The notes beneath the pieces were generated by a model. That model searched no databases, had not been told where the DNA came from, and saw only the letters and a list, made by a program, of their open reading frames with translations. A stretch of DNA of 6,676 nt, taken from Phenylobacterium sp. GTDB taxonomy: Bacteria; Pseudomonadota; Alphaproteobacteria; Caulobacterales; Caulobacteraceae. The stretch covers positions 1 to 6,676 of the forward strand of contig JAHUZY010000315.1 in the NCBI GenBank assembly GCA_019264505.1. The letters are read 5' to 3'. Positions within the stretch are counted from its first letter, which is position 1, and each line of letters begins with the position of its first letter. Positions 1-6,223 of the stretch are shown here, in pieces. The position numbers and the translations under genes were made by a program.

Positions 1-244
1 CCTCGACCTTCAGTTCGAGCGTGCGTTGGAGCGGCTCATAGCCGGCCCTGCGGATCGCCTCGACGACGGCCTGGGTATTGCCCTCCGACGTGAACTCCAC
101 ATGGGCACGCTCAGCGGCGAGGTTGACCGCGGCGGTCGCCACGCCGGGGACGGCGGCGATGGCCTTCTCGACCCGGCCCACGCAGCTCGCGCAGGTCATG
201 CCGAGCACCGGAATGTCGATTGGCTGAAGGGTTGTCGCGGGCAT
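1..244 (-). CDS. copA: Cu(I)-translocating P-type ATPase, N-terminal fragment (cut by window edge)
   Basis: Reading leftward from an ATG at 244, 81 codons are open to the window edge. The protein begins MPATTLQPIDIPVLGMTCAS and carries one complete heavy-metal-associated (HMA) domain, about residues 9-75. Its GMTCASC motif puts the two Cu(I)-binding cysteines at 18 and 21, followed by VGRVEKAI and the usual GY(E/D)P ending. The last visible residues, TLELKVE, look like the first strand of a second HMA domain, the arrangement of two-HMA CopA exporters. Such proteins pump Cu(I) from cytosol to periplasm. The start is supported by AGGAG at 255-251, six bases upstream. A CueR-type promoter lies about 30 bases further up. 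A MerA N-terminus also has one HMA domain, but an immediate second HMA strand argues against it. The catalytic core is outside the window, so the product is inferred from this domain and its neighbours. Confidence 0.85.
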   Translation of the reverse strand, partial: MPATTLQPIDIPVLGMTCASCVGRVEKAIAAVPGVATAAVNLAAERAHVEFTSEGNTQAVVEAIRRAGYEPLQRTLELKVE

Positions 245-273
245 GGCCGTCTCCTGAACGTCGTTGCCCAGGT

Positions 274-304
274 CAGATAGAGATTCCCATGATGGGAGGG
301 TCAA
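274..304 (-). promoter_or_regulatory. CueR/MerR-type copper promoter for the second copA
   Basis: On the minus strand a -35 box TTGACC (304-299) and a -10-like TATCTG (279-274) are separated by exactly 19 bp, the overlong spacer typical of MerR-family activated promoters. Inside the spacer lies a perfect dyad, TCCCAT-C-ATGGGA on the minus strand (297-285). A 7-7-7 operator can be read as ACCCTCC, 7 bp, GGAATCT, close to the CueR-like ACCTTCC/GGAAGGT pattern. It sits between the stop of the DUF6629-like gene (330) and the start of the ATPase (244), so it should drive that ATPase. Regulation by CueR is inferred from promoter shape and the downstream gene. No regulator gene is in the window. Confidence 0.75.
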
Positions 305-329
305 GAGTCTTGTGCGCTCGAGGGCGTCG

Positions 330-1013
330 TCAGGCCGGAGCGCCCACGCGCTGGCCTCTCGGCGGGCCTTTTCGGCGAAGCGCCCAGATCAAGTAGAGCG
401 AGGCGACAGCGCCGCCGAAGCAGAACACCGAGATGTAGGCCCACTGGAAGAAGCCTACGGTGACGGCGAGAACCGCCGCCACCAGCCCTCCGAACACCCG
501 AACGTCGCGGTCGGAGGACATCACGAGCGGCACGATCAGCACCGTCACGTAGAGGAGATAAGTTTGCGGCCGGCCGATGATGGCGTCCAACAGCTCCTCG
601 TCCCGGTAGACCACGGCGTTTTCAAGCAAAGTGACGCTAAGCCACCCTTCATGGGCAAAATAGGGCAGGTACTGAATGGAACCGAGCATGCCGCCGACCA
701 CCGCAAAGACGAGGTAGGCAGAGCGGCGGCGATAGGGTTCGATGAAGTAAACCGACACCGGTACCCACACCGGCCAGGCAATCCACGCGAAGAACATATA
801 GGCGAGCGAAAATGACTCAGACGCGCCAGGCGGCCCATGGGCGCCGGTGATCCAGACGATCCCCTCCATGAGCTGCTGCAGGCCGAACAACGCAGGTAGC
901 GCCGCGAGCGCCGCGTAGCGCCGGTCTCGCCGCAGCGCTGTCCACACCGTTCCTGCACCCGCAGGGATCAGAATCGCTGCTGCGGCGAAGCTCACCGGGG
1001 CCGAAAGGCACAT
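330..1013 (-). CDS. DUF6629-like seven-helix membrane protein, translationally linked to copA
   Basis: A 227-residue integral membrane protein. It starts with MCLSAPVSF, resembling the MCFSA-x-x-SF opening that I associate with DUF6629 proteins, and has a QQLMEGIVW stretch at residues 46-54, also typical of them. About seven hydrophobic segments are visible, near 5-27, 35-55, 68-91, 98-119, 148-165, 170-190 and 191-212. A short basic tail follows (RRKGPPRGQR). No catalytic motif is recognisable and the function is unknown. Cys2 at the extreme N-terminus and the conserved Q/E/W cluster in the second helix are the most distinctive residues. The ATG at 1013 is only 2 nt after the copper ATPase stop codon (1018-1016), and no strong separate ribosome-binding site is seen. 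Co-transcription and translational coupling with the ATPase are therefore likely. A role in copper handling is only guilt by association. Confidence 0.8.
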   Translation of the reverse strand: MCLSAPVSFAAAAILIPAGAGTVWTALRRDRRYAALAALPALFGLQQLMEGIVWITGAHGPPGASESFSLAYMFFAWIAWPVWVPVSVYFIEPYRRRSAYLVFAVVGGMLGSIQYLPYFAHEGWLSVTLLENAVVYRDEELLDAIIGRPQTYLLYVTVLIVPLVMSSDRDVRVFGGLVAAVLAVTVGFFQWAYISVFCFGGAVASLYLIWALRRKGPPRGQRVGAPA

Positions 1014-1015
1014 GC

Positions 1016-3421
1016 CTACAGCTTGACGCCGCGCAGCCGCAGCGCATTGCCGACGACGCTCACGCTGGAGAGCGCCATGGCCCCTGCGGCGATCGCGGGC
1101 GAAAGCAGCCAGCCGAAGATCGGGTAAAGAGCGCCCGCGGCGATTGGGATCCCCGCCACGTTGTAGGCGAAGGCGAAGAAGAGGTTCTCGCGGATATTGC
1201 GCATCACCGCCCGCGACAGCTTTCGCGCCTTCACTATCCCCTGTAGGTCGCCCCTCAGCAGGGTCACCCCGGCGCTCTCGATAGCGACATCGGCGCCGGC
1301 GCCCATGGCAATGCCCACCTCGGCCGCCGCAAGCGCAGGGGCGTCGTTGACCCCGTCGCCGGCCATGGCGACCTTGCGTCCCTCCCCGCGGAATTTCTCC
1401 ACGACCGCAGCCTTGTCCTGCGGAAGCACCTCGGCCTCCACCTCATCGATGCCAAGCTTGCGTGCGACGGCGAGCGCGGTTGTGCGGTTGTCCCCGGTCA
1501 TCATGACCAGGCGCACCCCTTCGGCCTTGAGCGTCTGGATCGCTTGCAAGGTGGTGGGCTTGATCGGATCGGCGATGGCGAAGATCGCCGCCGCCTGACC
1601 GTCCACCGCCATAAAGATGGCGGTGACACCATCGGCCCGAAGCGCGTCCGCCTCCGCCTCGAGGGCGGACGTGTCGACGCCCTGTTCCTTGAGGAACTTG
1701 CCGGAGCCCAGGATCAGGCGCTTTCCGTCGATCACGCCGAGCACCCCCTTCCCCACGGGCGAGTCGAACTCGGCCGGCTGCGACAGGGAAAGCTGGCGAT
1801 CGTTGGCCGCTCGCACGATGGCGTCGGCGAGCGGGTGCTCGCTGCCGCGCTCAAGACTCGCAGCCAAGCGAAGCACCTCGGCCTCTTCGAACGACGCCGC
1901 CGGGCGGATTCTGGTTACGGCCGGGCGGCCTTCCGTAAGCGTGCCGGTTTTGTCGATCACCAAGGTGTCGATCTTCTCGAAGCGTTCCAAGGCTTCCGCG
2001 TTCTTGATCAGCACGCCCGCCTGAGCGCCGCGGCCGACGCCGACCATGATCGAAATCGGCGTCGCGAGCCCGAGCGCGCAGGGACAGGCGATGATCAGGA
2101 CCGAGACGGCGGTTATCAGGCCGAAAGCCAAACGAGGCTCTGGCCCAACCAGCGCCCATACGACAAAGGCAACGACCGCCACGACGATAACCGCCGGCAC
2201 GAACCAGCCGGACACCTGATCAGCCATGCGCTGGATGGGCGCGCGGCTGCGCTGGGCCTGGGCGACCATCTGAACGATCTGCGACAACAAAGTGTCCGCG
2301 CCGACCTTCTCGGCGCGCATGACGAAAGAGCCGGTTTTGTTGATTGAGCCGCCCACCACCTTGGCGCCGGGCTCTTTGGTCACCGGCATGGACTCGCCCG
2401 TCACCATGGACTCGTCGATCGAGACCCGTCCTTCGAGCAGGTCCCCGTCCACCGGCACCTTCTCGCCAGGACGGACCCGAAGCCGGTCGCCGACGGCGAT
2501 GAGATCCAGCGTGACCTCCTCGTCAGAGCCGTCCTCGCGAACCCGGCGGGCGGTCTTGGGCGCGAGATCGAGCAGGGCCTTGATGGCACCCGAGGTCTGT
2601 TCCCGGGCCCGCAGTTCTAGCACCTGCCCAAGCAGCACCAGCACGGTGATGACCGCCGCAGCCTCGAAGTAGACTGCGACCGAGCCGTCGGCTTCCCGGA
2701 AGGCCGGGGGGAATATCTGCGGCGTCAAGGTCGCGACGACGCTGTAGAGCCAGGCTACGCCGACGCCCATGGCGATCAGCGTGAACATGTTGAGGCTGCG
2801 GTTGATCAGCGAGCGCGCACCGCGCTCGAAGAACGGCCAGCCGGACCAGAGCACCACAGGCGTCGCCAGGACGAACTGGATCCAGGCCGAGGTGCGACCG
2901 TCCATGAGCATCATCAGCCCGGTCAGATGCCCACCCATTTCCAGGGCGAAGACGGGCAGGGTCAGGGCAAGACCGACCCAGAAGCGACGGGTCATGTCCT
3001 TAAGCTCAGGGTTGGGGCCGCTCTCGGCGGTGACCACCTCCGGCTCCAGCCCCATGCCGCAGATCGGGCAGGCGCCGGGGCCAACTTGCCGGATCTGCGG
3101 GTGCATCGGACAGGTGTAGATCGTACCCGCCGGGGCGACGGGAGCGGGGACCGGCGCGCTGGTCGTATAGCGATCGGGCTCCTTCTGGAACTTGGCTTCG
3201 CATCCCGCCGAGCAGAAGAAGAACTCCCGTCCCCCAAATGTCGTCTTGTGCGCCGTCGAGGCGGGATCGACCCACATCCCGCACACCGGATCCCTCACCT
3301 TGGCGTCCAGCGCGCCGTCGGCGTGGTCATGGGCGCCCGCGCCCTGTCCATGCCCCGCCCCGTGATGATGGTGACGCGCGTGGCCGCTGGCTGGCGCGGG
3401 ACTCGAGGCATCTTCGGTCAT
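1016..3421 (-). CDS. copA: Cu(I)-exporting P1B-type ATPase with His-rich tail, YHS and HMBD domains
   Basis: An 801-residue copper efflux ATPase of the inner membrane. In order: a His-rich tail (residues 13-33, including HHHH); a YHS domain (42-86, with RDPVCGM and FFFCSAGC); a heavy-metal-binding domain (101-128, YTCPMHP and [10 protein letters not shown]); then the transport core. The core shows TGES (341-344), the membrane CPC motif (446-448), the phosphorylated Asp490 in DKTGTLT, the SEHP nucleotide-binding motif (His529) and GDGVNDAP (688-695). The Cu(I)-type residues Tyr753-Asn754 and M782-x-x-SS are present in the last two helices, so copper (or silver) is the likely substrate. No CxxC HMA domain is present, unlike the second ATPase at 1-244. 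I chose the ATG at 3421 because GGAG lies nine bases upstream (3434-3431). A TTG at 3481 would add 20 residues but has no spaced ribosome-binding site. A CueR-type promoter lies upstream, and the DUF6629-like gene follows 2 nt after the stop. Confidence 0.96.
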   Translation of the reverse strand: MTEDASSPAPASGHARHHHHGAGHGQGAGAHDHADGALDAKVRDPVCGMWVDPASTAHKTTFGGREFFFCSAGCEAKFQKEPDRYTTSAPVPAPVAPAGTIYTCPMHPQIRQVGPGACPICGMGLEPEVVTAESGPNPELKDMTRRFWVGLALTLPVFALEMGGHLTGLMMLMDGRTSAWIQFVLATPVVLWSGWPFFERGARSLINRSLNMFTLIAMGVGVAWLYSVVATLTPQIFPPAFREADGSVAVYFEAAAVITVLVLLGQVLELRAREQTSGAIKALLDLAPKTARRVREDGSDEEVTLDLIAVGDRLRVRPGEKVPVDGDLLEGRVSIDESMVTGESMPVTKEPGAKVVGGSINKTGSFVMRAEKVGADTLLSQIVQMVAQAQRSRAPIQRMADQVSGWFVPAVIVVAVVAFVVWALVGPEPRLAFGLITAVSVLIIACPCALGLATPISIMVGVGRGAQAGVLIKNAEALERFEKIDTLVIDKTGTLTEGRPAVTRIRPAASFEEAEVLRLAASLERGSEHPLADAIVRAANDRQLSLSQPAEFDSPVGKGVLGVIDGKRLILGSGKFLKEQGVDTSALEAEADALRADGVTAIFMAVDGQAAAIFAIADPIKPTTLQAIQTLKAEGVRLVMMTGDNRTTALAVARKLGIDEVEAEVLPQDKAAVVEKFRGEGRKVAMAGDGVNDAPALAAAEVGIAMGAGADVAIESAGVTLLRGDLQGIVKARKLSRAVMRNIRENLFFAFAYNVAGIPIAAGALYPIFGWLLSPAIAAGAMALSSVSVVGNALRLRGVKL

Positions 3422-3549
3422 AGCCGACAACTCCGTTCGAGGTGGGCCGCTCTTGAAGGCTACGTACCTCGCCAAGGGCAACCCTCGACTGGACGTGCCC
3501 GCTCTGGCCGCCTTGAGCGATCGAAAGCCGAAACCTGCGCCGCAGAACC

Positions 3550-3580
3550 ATGATGCAGGTTCCTATCGTCGGAAAGTCAA
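3550..3580 (-). promoter_or_regulatory. CueR/MerR-type copper promoter for the YHS-type copA
   Basis: On the minus strand a -35 box TTGACT (3580-3575) and a weak -10 CATCAT (3555-3550) are separated by exactly 19 bp. The spacer holds a TTCC...GGAA dyad, which reads as a 7-7-7 operator: ACTTTCC, GACGATA, GGAACCT (3577-3557). This is the same geometry as the promoter at 274-304. A start site near 3543 would give a leader of roughly 120 bases before the ATG at 3421. Control by a copper-sensing CueR-like regulator is inferred from the 19-bp spacer, the operator arms and the downstream gene. Confidence 0.75.
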
Positions 3581-3643
3581 GGTTCGGGTTTGATTGACAC
3601 GTCCCAGTGCCTCTGCCGCGCCGGTGCTACATGCAACGTGAAG

Positions 3644-3667
3644 GGATGCGGACTTGAATACGCATCC
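3644..3667. repeat. Inverted repeat GGATGCG-N10-CGCATCC
   Basis: Perfect 7-bp arms (3644-3650 and 3661-3667) flank a 10-base spacer, gacttgaata. No T-run follows, so it is not a standard intrinsic terminator. It lies 110 bases before the start of the four-helix copper protein, in the divergent promoter region. It could be an operator or an mRNA hairpin; the sequence does not decide. Confidence 0.4.
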
Positions 3668-3776
3668 GCGTCGGCTGCCCCTCGCCACCCGGCTACCATT
3701 TCTACTTTATTTTCGGAGGGGGAACTTGCGCGCTAAGGTCGGGTTTCGAGGCCATCCCGCAACTCGGAGGATGGCT

Positions 3777-4178
3777 ATGCACGCCCAGCAGATCATCAGC
3801 ACGCACCCGCATGTCCGGGGCAACACCAACGACTCTCTTATCCGCTGCATTGAGGCGTGCTTCGATTGCGCCCAGACCTGCACATCCTGCGCGGACGCCT
3901 GCCTCGGCGAGGAGATGGTCCAGCAGCTTACTCAGTGCATCCGGCTGAACCTCGACTGCGCCGACATCTGCTCGGCGGCCGGCCACATCGCGTCGCGTCG
4001 CACCGGCTCTAACGAACCACTCATCCAAAGCGTACTGCGGGCGTGTGAGGAGGCTTGCCGCATCTGCGCAGAAGAGTGTGAGCGCCACGCCGCCATGCAC
4101 GAGCACTGCCGGATTTGCGCCGAGTCCTGCCGGACCTGCGAGCAGGCGTGTCAGGCGGCCCTGAAGACCTTCCACTGA
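3777..4178 (+). CDS. Four-helix-bundle copper-storage protein (DUF326, Csp3-like)
   Basis: A 133-residue protein with 18 cysteines spaced as CxxxC and CxxC along predicted helices: [15 protein letters not shown] and the following CADAC, then [19 protein letters not shown], and a final cluster [17 protein letters not shown]. This is the pattern of the Csp/DUF326 family, whose cysteines line the core of a four-helix bundle and bind many Cu(I) ions. No signal or Tat peptide is visible, which points to a cytosolic Csp3-type store rather than an exported Csp1. I chose ATG 3777 because GGAGG (3766-3770) lies six bases upstream; ATG 3771 abuts that GGAGG directly. A TTG at 3726, also six bases after a GGAGG (3715-3719), would add 17 residues and remains possible. 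The DUF305 gene follows after 22 bases, probably in the same operon. Confidence 0.9.
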   Translation: MHAQQIISTHPHVRGNTNDSLIRCIEACFDCAQTCTSCADACLGEEMVQQLTQCIRLNLDCADICSAAGHIASRRTGSNEPLIQSVLRACEEACRICAEECERHAAMHEHCRICAESCRTCEQACQAALKTFH

Positions 4179-4200
4179 CTGAACCAGGCACGAGGACCCC

Positions 4201-4572
4201 ATGAAGACGATTATGATTCTGGCCGCGAGCGCGGCGCTGATCGGCGGCGCGGCGGTGGCCCAGCAGGGCCAGCGCCAAGGCCAGGCCGGCATGCAGCACG
4301 GTCAGATGGCCATGCAGGACTACATGAAGTCCATGCAGGACATGCATCAGAAGATGATGTCGGCCCACGACGCCGACCCGGACCGCGCCTTCGCCCTGAA
4401 GATGATCGCTCACCACCAGGGCGGCATCGACATGGCACGGATCGTCCAGCAGCACGGCGACGACGCCGAGATCAAGCAGATGGCCCAGAAGGGTGCCGAT
4501 ATGCAGCGCAAGGAGATTGCAGAGCTGCAATCCTGGCTGGACCGCCACGGCGGCCGCACGCCCAGACCCTAA
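4201..4572 (+). CDS. Secreted Met-rich DUF305 protein
   Basis: A 123-residue protein with a clear Sec signal peptide: KT at the N-terminus, a hydrophobic stretch at 4-19, and an AVA|QQ cleavage site after residue 20. The mature part is rich in Met, Gln and His, with Met at 31, 36, 38, 42, 45, 48, 52, 53, 68, 78, 94 and 101. It contains the DUF305 signature, Phe64-x3-Met68-x2-His71-His72-Gln73 followed by IDMA, and ends with the family's amphipathic EIAELQSWL segment. DUF305 proteins are often found beside copper-resistance genes, and the Met/His content suits periplasmic Cu(I) binding. The exact role is not established. The ATG follows CGAGGA with a four-base gap. It lies 22 bases behind the cytosolic copper-storage gene, so the pair would handle copper on both sides of the inner membrane. 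Confidence 0.9.
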   Translation: MKTIMILAASAALIGGAAVAQQGQRQGQAGMQHGQMAMQDYMKSMQDMHQKMMSAHDADPDRAFALKMIAHHQGGIDMARIVQQHGDDAEIKQMAQKGADMQRKEIAELQSWLDRHGGRTPRP

Positions 4573-4704
4573 CCTCCTGCGGGCGATTACAGGGCAAGCA
4601 AGATGTCGACTCGCACGGCGGACCGCCACTGGGGGTCAGCGAACGATTTCGCGATCTCCTTAATCACCCTTTTAGGCGCCGCACCTTAGGGTGCCAGCAG
4701 GTAA
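4573..4704. other. Intergenic, no gene seen
   Basis: Between the DUF305 stop and the tRNA-like gene there is no convincing reading frame. It holds a short GGCGGACCGCC palindrome (4617-4627) without a T-run and an imperfectly placed inverted repeat, CACCCT (4665-4670) with AGGGTG (4688-4693), just ahead of the tRNA. Neither qualifies as a clear terminator, and no tRNA promoter could be named. Confidence 0.5.
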
Positions 4705-4780
4705 TGGCCTGTAGCTCAGCGGCAGAGCGCGCCCCCGATAAGGGCGAGGTGGCAGGTTCAATTCCTCGCCAGGCCAACCA
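4705..4780 (+). tRNA. tRNA-Ile(GAU)-like gene with C33 and a bulged T-stem (possible pseudo-tRNA)
   Basis: A full cloverleaf can be drawn. The acceptor stem TGGCCTG (4705-4711) pairs perfectly with CAGGCCA (4770-4776), with A73 at 4777 and an encoded CCA at 4778-4780. The D-stem is GCTC/GAGC (4714-4717, 4725-4728). The anticodon stem CGCCC/GGGCG is perfect (4730-4734, 4742-4746). The loop CCGATAA gives anticodon GAT for isoleucine. Two features are abnormal. Position 33 is C (4736) instead of the near-universal U. The T-stem GCAGG (4752-4756) pairs with CCT-GC only if C4767 is bulged out. The T-loop TTCAATT is normal. Known isoleucine identity features (A73, C4-G69, U12-A23, C29-G41, G34-A35-U36) are retained. 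It may be a degenerate or accessory copy. Confidence 0.65.
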
Positions 4781-4922
4781 TCTCACAACGCGTCTGCGTC
4801 GGCAGTGTAATCCAGCTGGTCGGATAGAAGCTGAGAGCTTCGCGGCTACGGTCGCGGCCAGCAAGTTGCATCCAGTGAAGGCCTCCTCCTCTTGAGGGAC
4901 TCAAAGCGCGTCGGCCGCACAC
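4781..4922. other. Convergent gap after the tRNA, no gene seen
   Basis: This stretch lies between the 3' end of the tRNA-like gene and the stop of the leftward acyltransferase gene. I see no reading frame of its own, no repeat of the tRNA 3' end that would mark an attachment site, and no strong bidirectional terminator. Confidence 0.5.
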
Positions 4923-6101
4923 TCAAACGTCGGGCGGCTGTGACCCTGGCTTCATCCGCGCCCTGGCGTCCGGTTGTGGCCAAACCCTATCAGCTTGGCG
5001 GCGGATCCAGCTTCGCGCGGGACCTTCGAACAGGAGGTGGAGCGCCACCGCAGCGGCGAGGGTGAGTGCGAGCAAGGCCCCGACCTCCCACCAGGCCAGC
5101 ACATAGCTACTGTCCTGGCCGGTGAGCGCAGAGATGACGCCCTTCCAGGCGATGAGGACGGGCATGTGCACCAGGTAAAGGGCGTAGGACGCCTCGCCCC
5201 CGAGCAGCAGTGTTCGGCTGGCAAGCGGGCCCGTTGTGCCCGTCTTCGACAGCAGGGCGAGCGCAAGGATCAGCGGGCCGGCCATGACCACGACCAGCCG
5301 ATCGTCGGCCTTGAGGTGCATCAGCGTGAGCAGAGCGAGCGCAGATGCCCAAGCCGTTGCGACCGCGACGGGGCGCGTCAGCGTGATTGGTTGACCCAAG
5401 CGGTAAAGGGCGATGCCGTAGAGGAACTCCGGGATGATGCGCAGGATGCCCATGCCGGCCTCCGCGTGCACCACAACCTTCCCAAACACTGCTTGGTAGA
5501 AGAGGTCGAGCGCGACGAAGACCGCGCCGGCGAGCGCCAGCAGCAGGCCGGGGCGATTGCGCAGTTTGAGCCCGACCCAGGCGAAAGCTGGAAAGGCGAG
5601 ATAGGCGAACCACTCGGCCGACAGTGACCAGGAAGGACCGTTCCACTCGGCCTTGATCACCTCGGGAAGCCACGCATGTACCAGGAGCAGGGTGGTGAGC
5701 AGGCCGAGCGGATTGTAGAAGTCGCGGTCGAATTCTGCGCCGATCAGGGACGCGCCGGCCACCATCACGCCGACAAACGCCAGCACCGCGATATGCGCCG
5801 GGTAGATGCGCGCAAACCGCGCCACCAGAAAGCGTCCATAATTCAGCCGGCCAGCCTCGAGCGCTTCTCGATAGGCGTGGGTGAGGACGAACCCAGACAG
5901 GATGAAGAAGGCGTCCACGCCGAGCCGCGCGCGGTCCAGCAGCCCGGTCGCCGTCTCTGAATCCCAGGACCACTGCAGCTGATAGTGGAAGAGGACGACG
6001 CCGAGGGCGAGGAAGAAGCGGACGGAGGTCAGCGCCGGGAGGTTCGACGGAAAGGGTGTCGTGCCGGGGCGCTCGCCCACTCTCCGATCGCCATGCCCCA
6101 C
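4923..6101 (-). CDS. Acyltransferase-3 family membrane protein (OafA/YrhL type)
   Basis: A 392-residue polytopic protein with about ten hydrophobic segments. The N-terminal block LTSVRFFLALGVVLFHY has the conserved Arg28 and His39 of acyltransferase 3 proteins. It is followed by GVDAFFILSGF (61-71), the basic RFARIYP loop (95-101) and W158-S-L-S-A-E163, all family landmarks. Members transfer acyl groups, often acetyl, onto sugars of O-antigens, exopolysaccharides or other surface glycans in the inner membrane. The substrate here cannot be told. The start is a GTG at 6101 with a G-rich GGGGG about eight bases upstream; a GTG at 6080 is an alternative that keeps all motifs. The gene stands alone, convergent with the tRNA and divergent from the metal-sensor operon, with no visible tie to copper. 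Confidence 0.93.
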   Translation of the reverse strand: MGHGDRRVGERPGTTPFPSNLPALTSVRFFLALGVVLFHYQLQWSWDSETATGLLDRARLGVDAFFILSGFVLTHAYREALEAGRLNYGRFLVARFARIYPAHIAVLAFVGVMVAGASLIGAEFDRDFYNPLGLLTTLLLVHAWLPEVIKAEWNGPSWSLSAEWFAYLAFPAFAWVGLKLRNRPGLLLALAGAVFVALDLFYQAVFGKVVVHAEAGMGILRIIPEFLYGIALYRLGQPITLTRPVAVATAWASALALLTLMHLKADDRLVVVMAGPLILALALLSKTGTTGPLASRTLLLGGEASYALYLVHMPVLIAWKGVISALTGQDSSYVLAWWEVGALLALTLAAAVALHLLFEGPARSWIRRQADRVWPQPDARARMKPGSQPPDV

Positions 6102-6154
6102 CTGCCGCCCCCAAATCGTAGCTCCTTCTTGGGAAACGCAGCGGCGGACAGCGG

Positions 6155-6170
6155 CCCCTCACTTGAGGGG
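6155..6170. promoter_or_regulatory. 16-bp near-perfect palindrome in the divergent promoter region
   Basis: The sequence CCCCTCA-CT-TGAGGGG has perfect 7-bp arms around a two-base centre. It lies between the divergent acyltransferase (start 6101) and the CnrY-like gene (start 6224). The compact spacing fits a dimeric regulator's operator better than an RNA hairpin. A possible -10 TATAGA (6189-6194) lies 20 bp after TTGAGG (6163-6168), which would overlap this site, but that promoter is weak by eye. Confidence 0.35.
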
Positions 6171-6223
6171 CGACTTCCGCCGTGGCCGTATAGATTCACA
6201 AGGGCCGAAATCGGGGACCGACC

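Larger units (their letters stand above)
3422..3776. other. Divergent intergenic region between copA and the copper-storage gene
   Basis: About 355 bases separate the two divergent start codons. The left part (3422-3549) is the copA leader, in which I see nothing beyond its ribosome-binding site. The CueR-type promoter occupies 3550-3580. Right of it are a perfect TTGACA at 3594-3599 (plus strand) with no acceptable -10 at 16-19 bp, an inverted repeat at 3644-3667, and a short AT-rich tract (3697-3713) just before a GGAGG. No convincing sigma-70 promoter for the plus-strand genes could be assigned. Confidence 0.6.

Noticed and set aside
264..815. Plus-strand open frame of 183 codons
   Set aside because: It is antisense to the DUF6629-like membrane gene, has a polar composition rich in His, Arg and Asp with no domain, and is explained by high-GC codon use of the real gene.
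1544..2347. Plus-strand open frame of 267 codons
   Set aside because: It is entirely antisense to the conserved catalytic core of the copper ATPase and shows no recognisable protein features.
3422..3481. 20-residue N-terminal extension of the copper ATPase from a TTG
   Set aside because: The GAGGG abuts the TTG with no spacing, whereas the ATG at 3421 has GGAG nine bases upstream and begins a typical low-complexity His-rich tail.
2927..3553. Plus-strand open frame of 208 codons
   Set aside because: It is antisense to the ATPase N-terminal domains and runs across the CueR-type promoter; composition is that of a shadow frame.
3594..3599. Perfect TTGACA as a -35 box for the copper-storage gene
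   Set aside because: No sequence resembling a -10 box occurs at 16-19 bp downstream; the region there is GC-rich.
4617..4627. GGCGGACCGCC palindrome as a terminator for the DUF305 gene
   Set aside because: The stem is only four pairs with a three-base loop and no T-run follows.
4539..4629. Repeated GGACCGCCAC at 4539-4548 and 4620-4629
   Set aside because: A ten-base GC-rich repeat, one copy inside coding sequence, with no wider similarity; chance is the simplest explanation.
4664..4895. Short open frames on both strands across the tRNA region
   Set aside because: They read through the tRNA-like gene in sense or antisense; peptides such as RGIEPATSPLSG are well-known translations of antisense tRNA.
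4974..5627. Plus-strand open frame of 217 codons
   Set aside because: It is antisense to the acyltransferase; the protein is polar, lacks domains, and the opposite strand has conserved family motifs.
5107..6162. Minus-strand open frame of 351 codons
   Set aside because: It is a frame-shifted reading of the acyltransferase gene, Arg/Pro-rich and without membrane segments.
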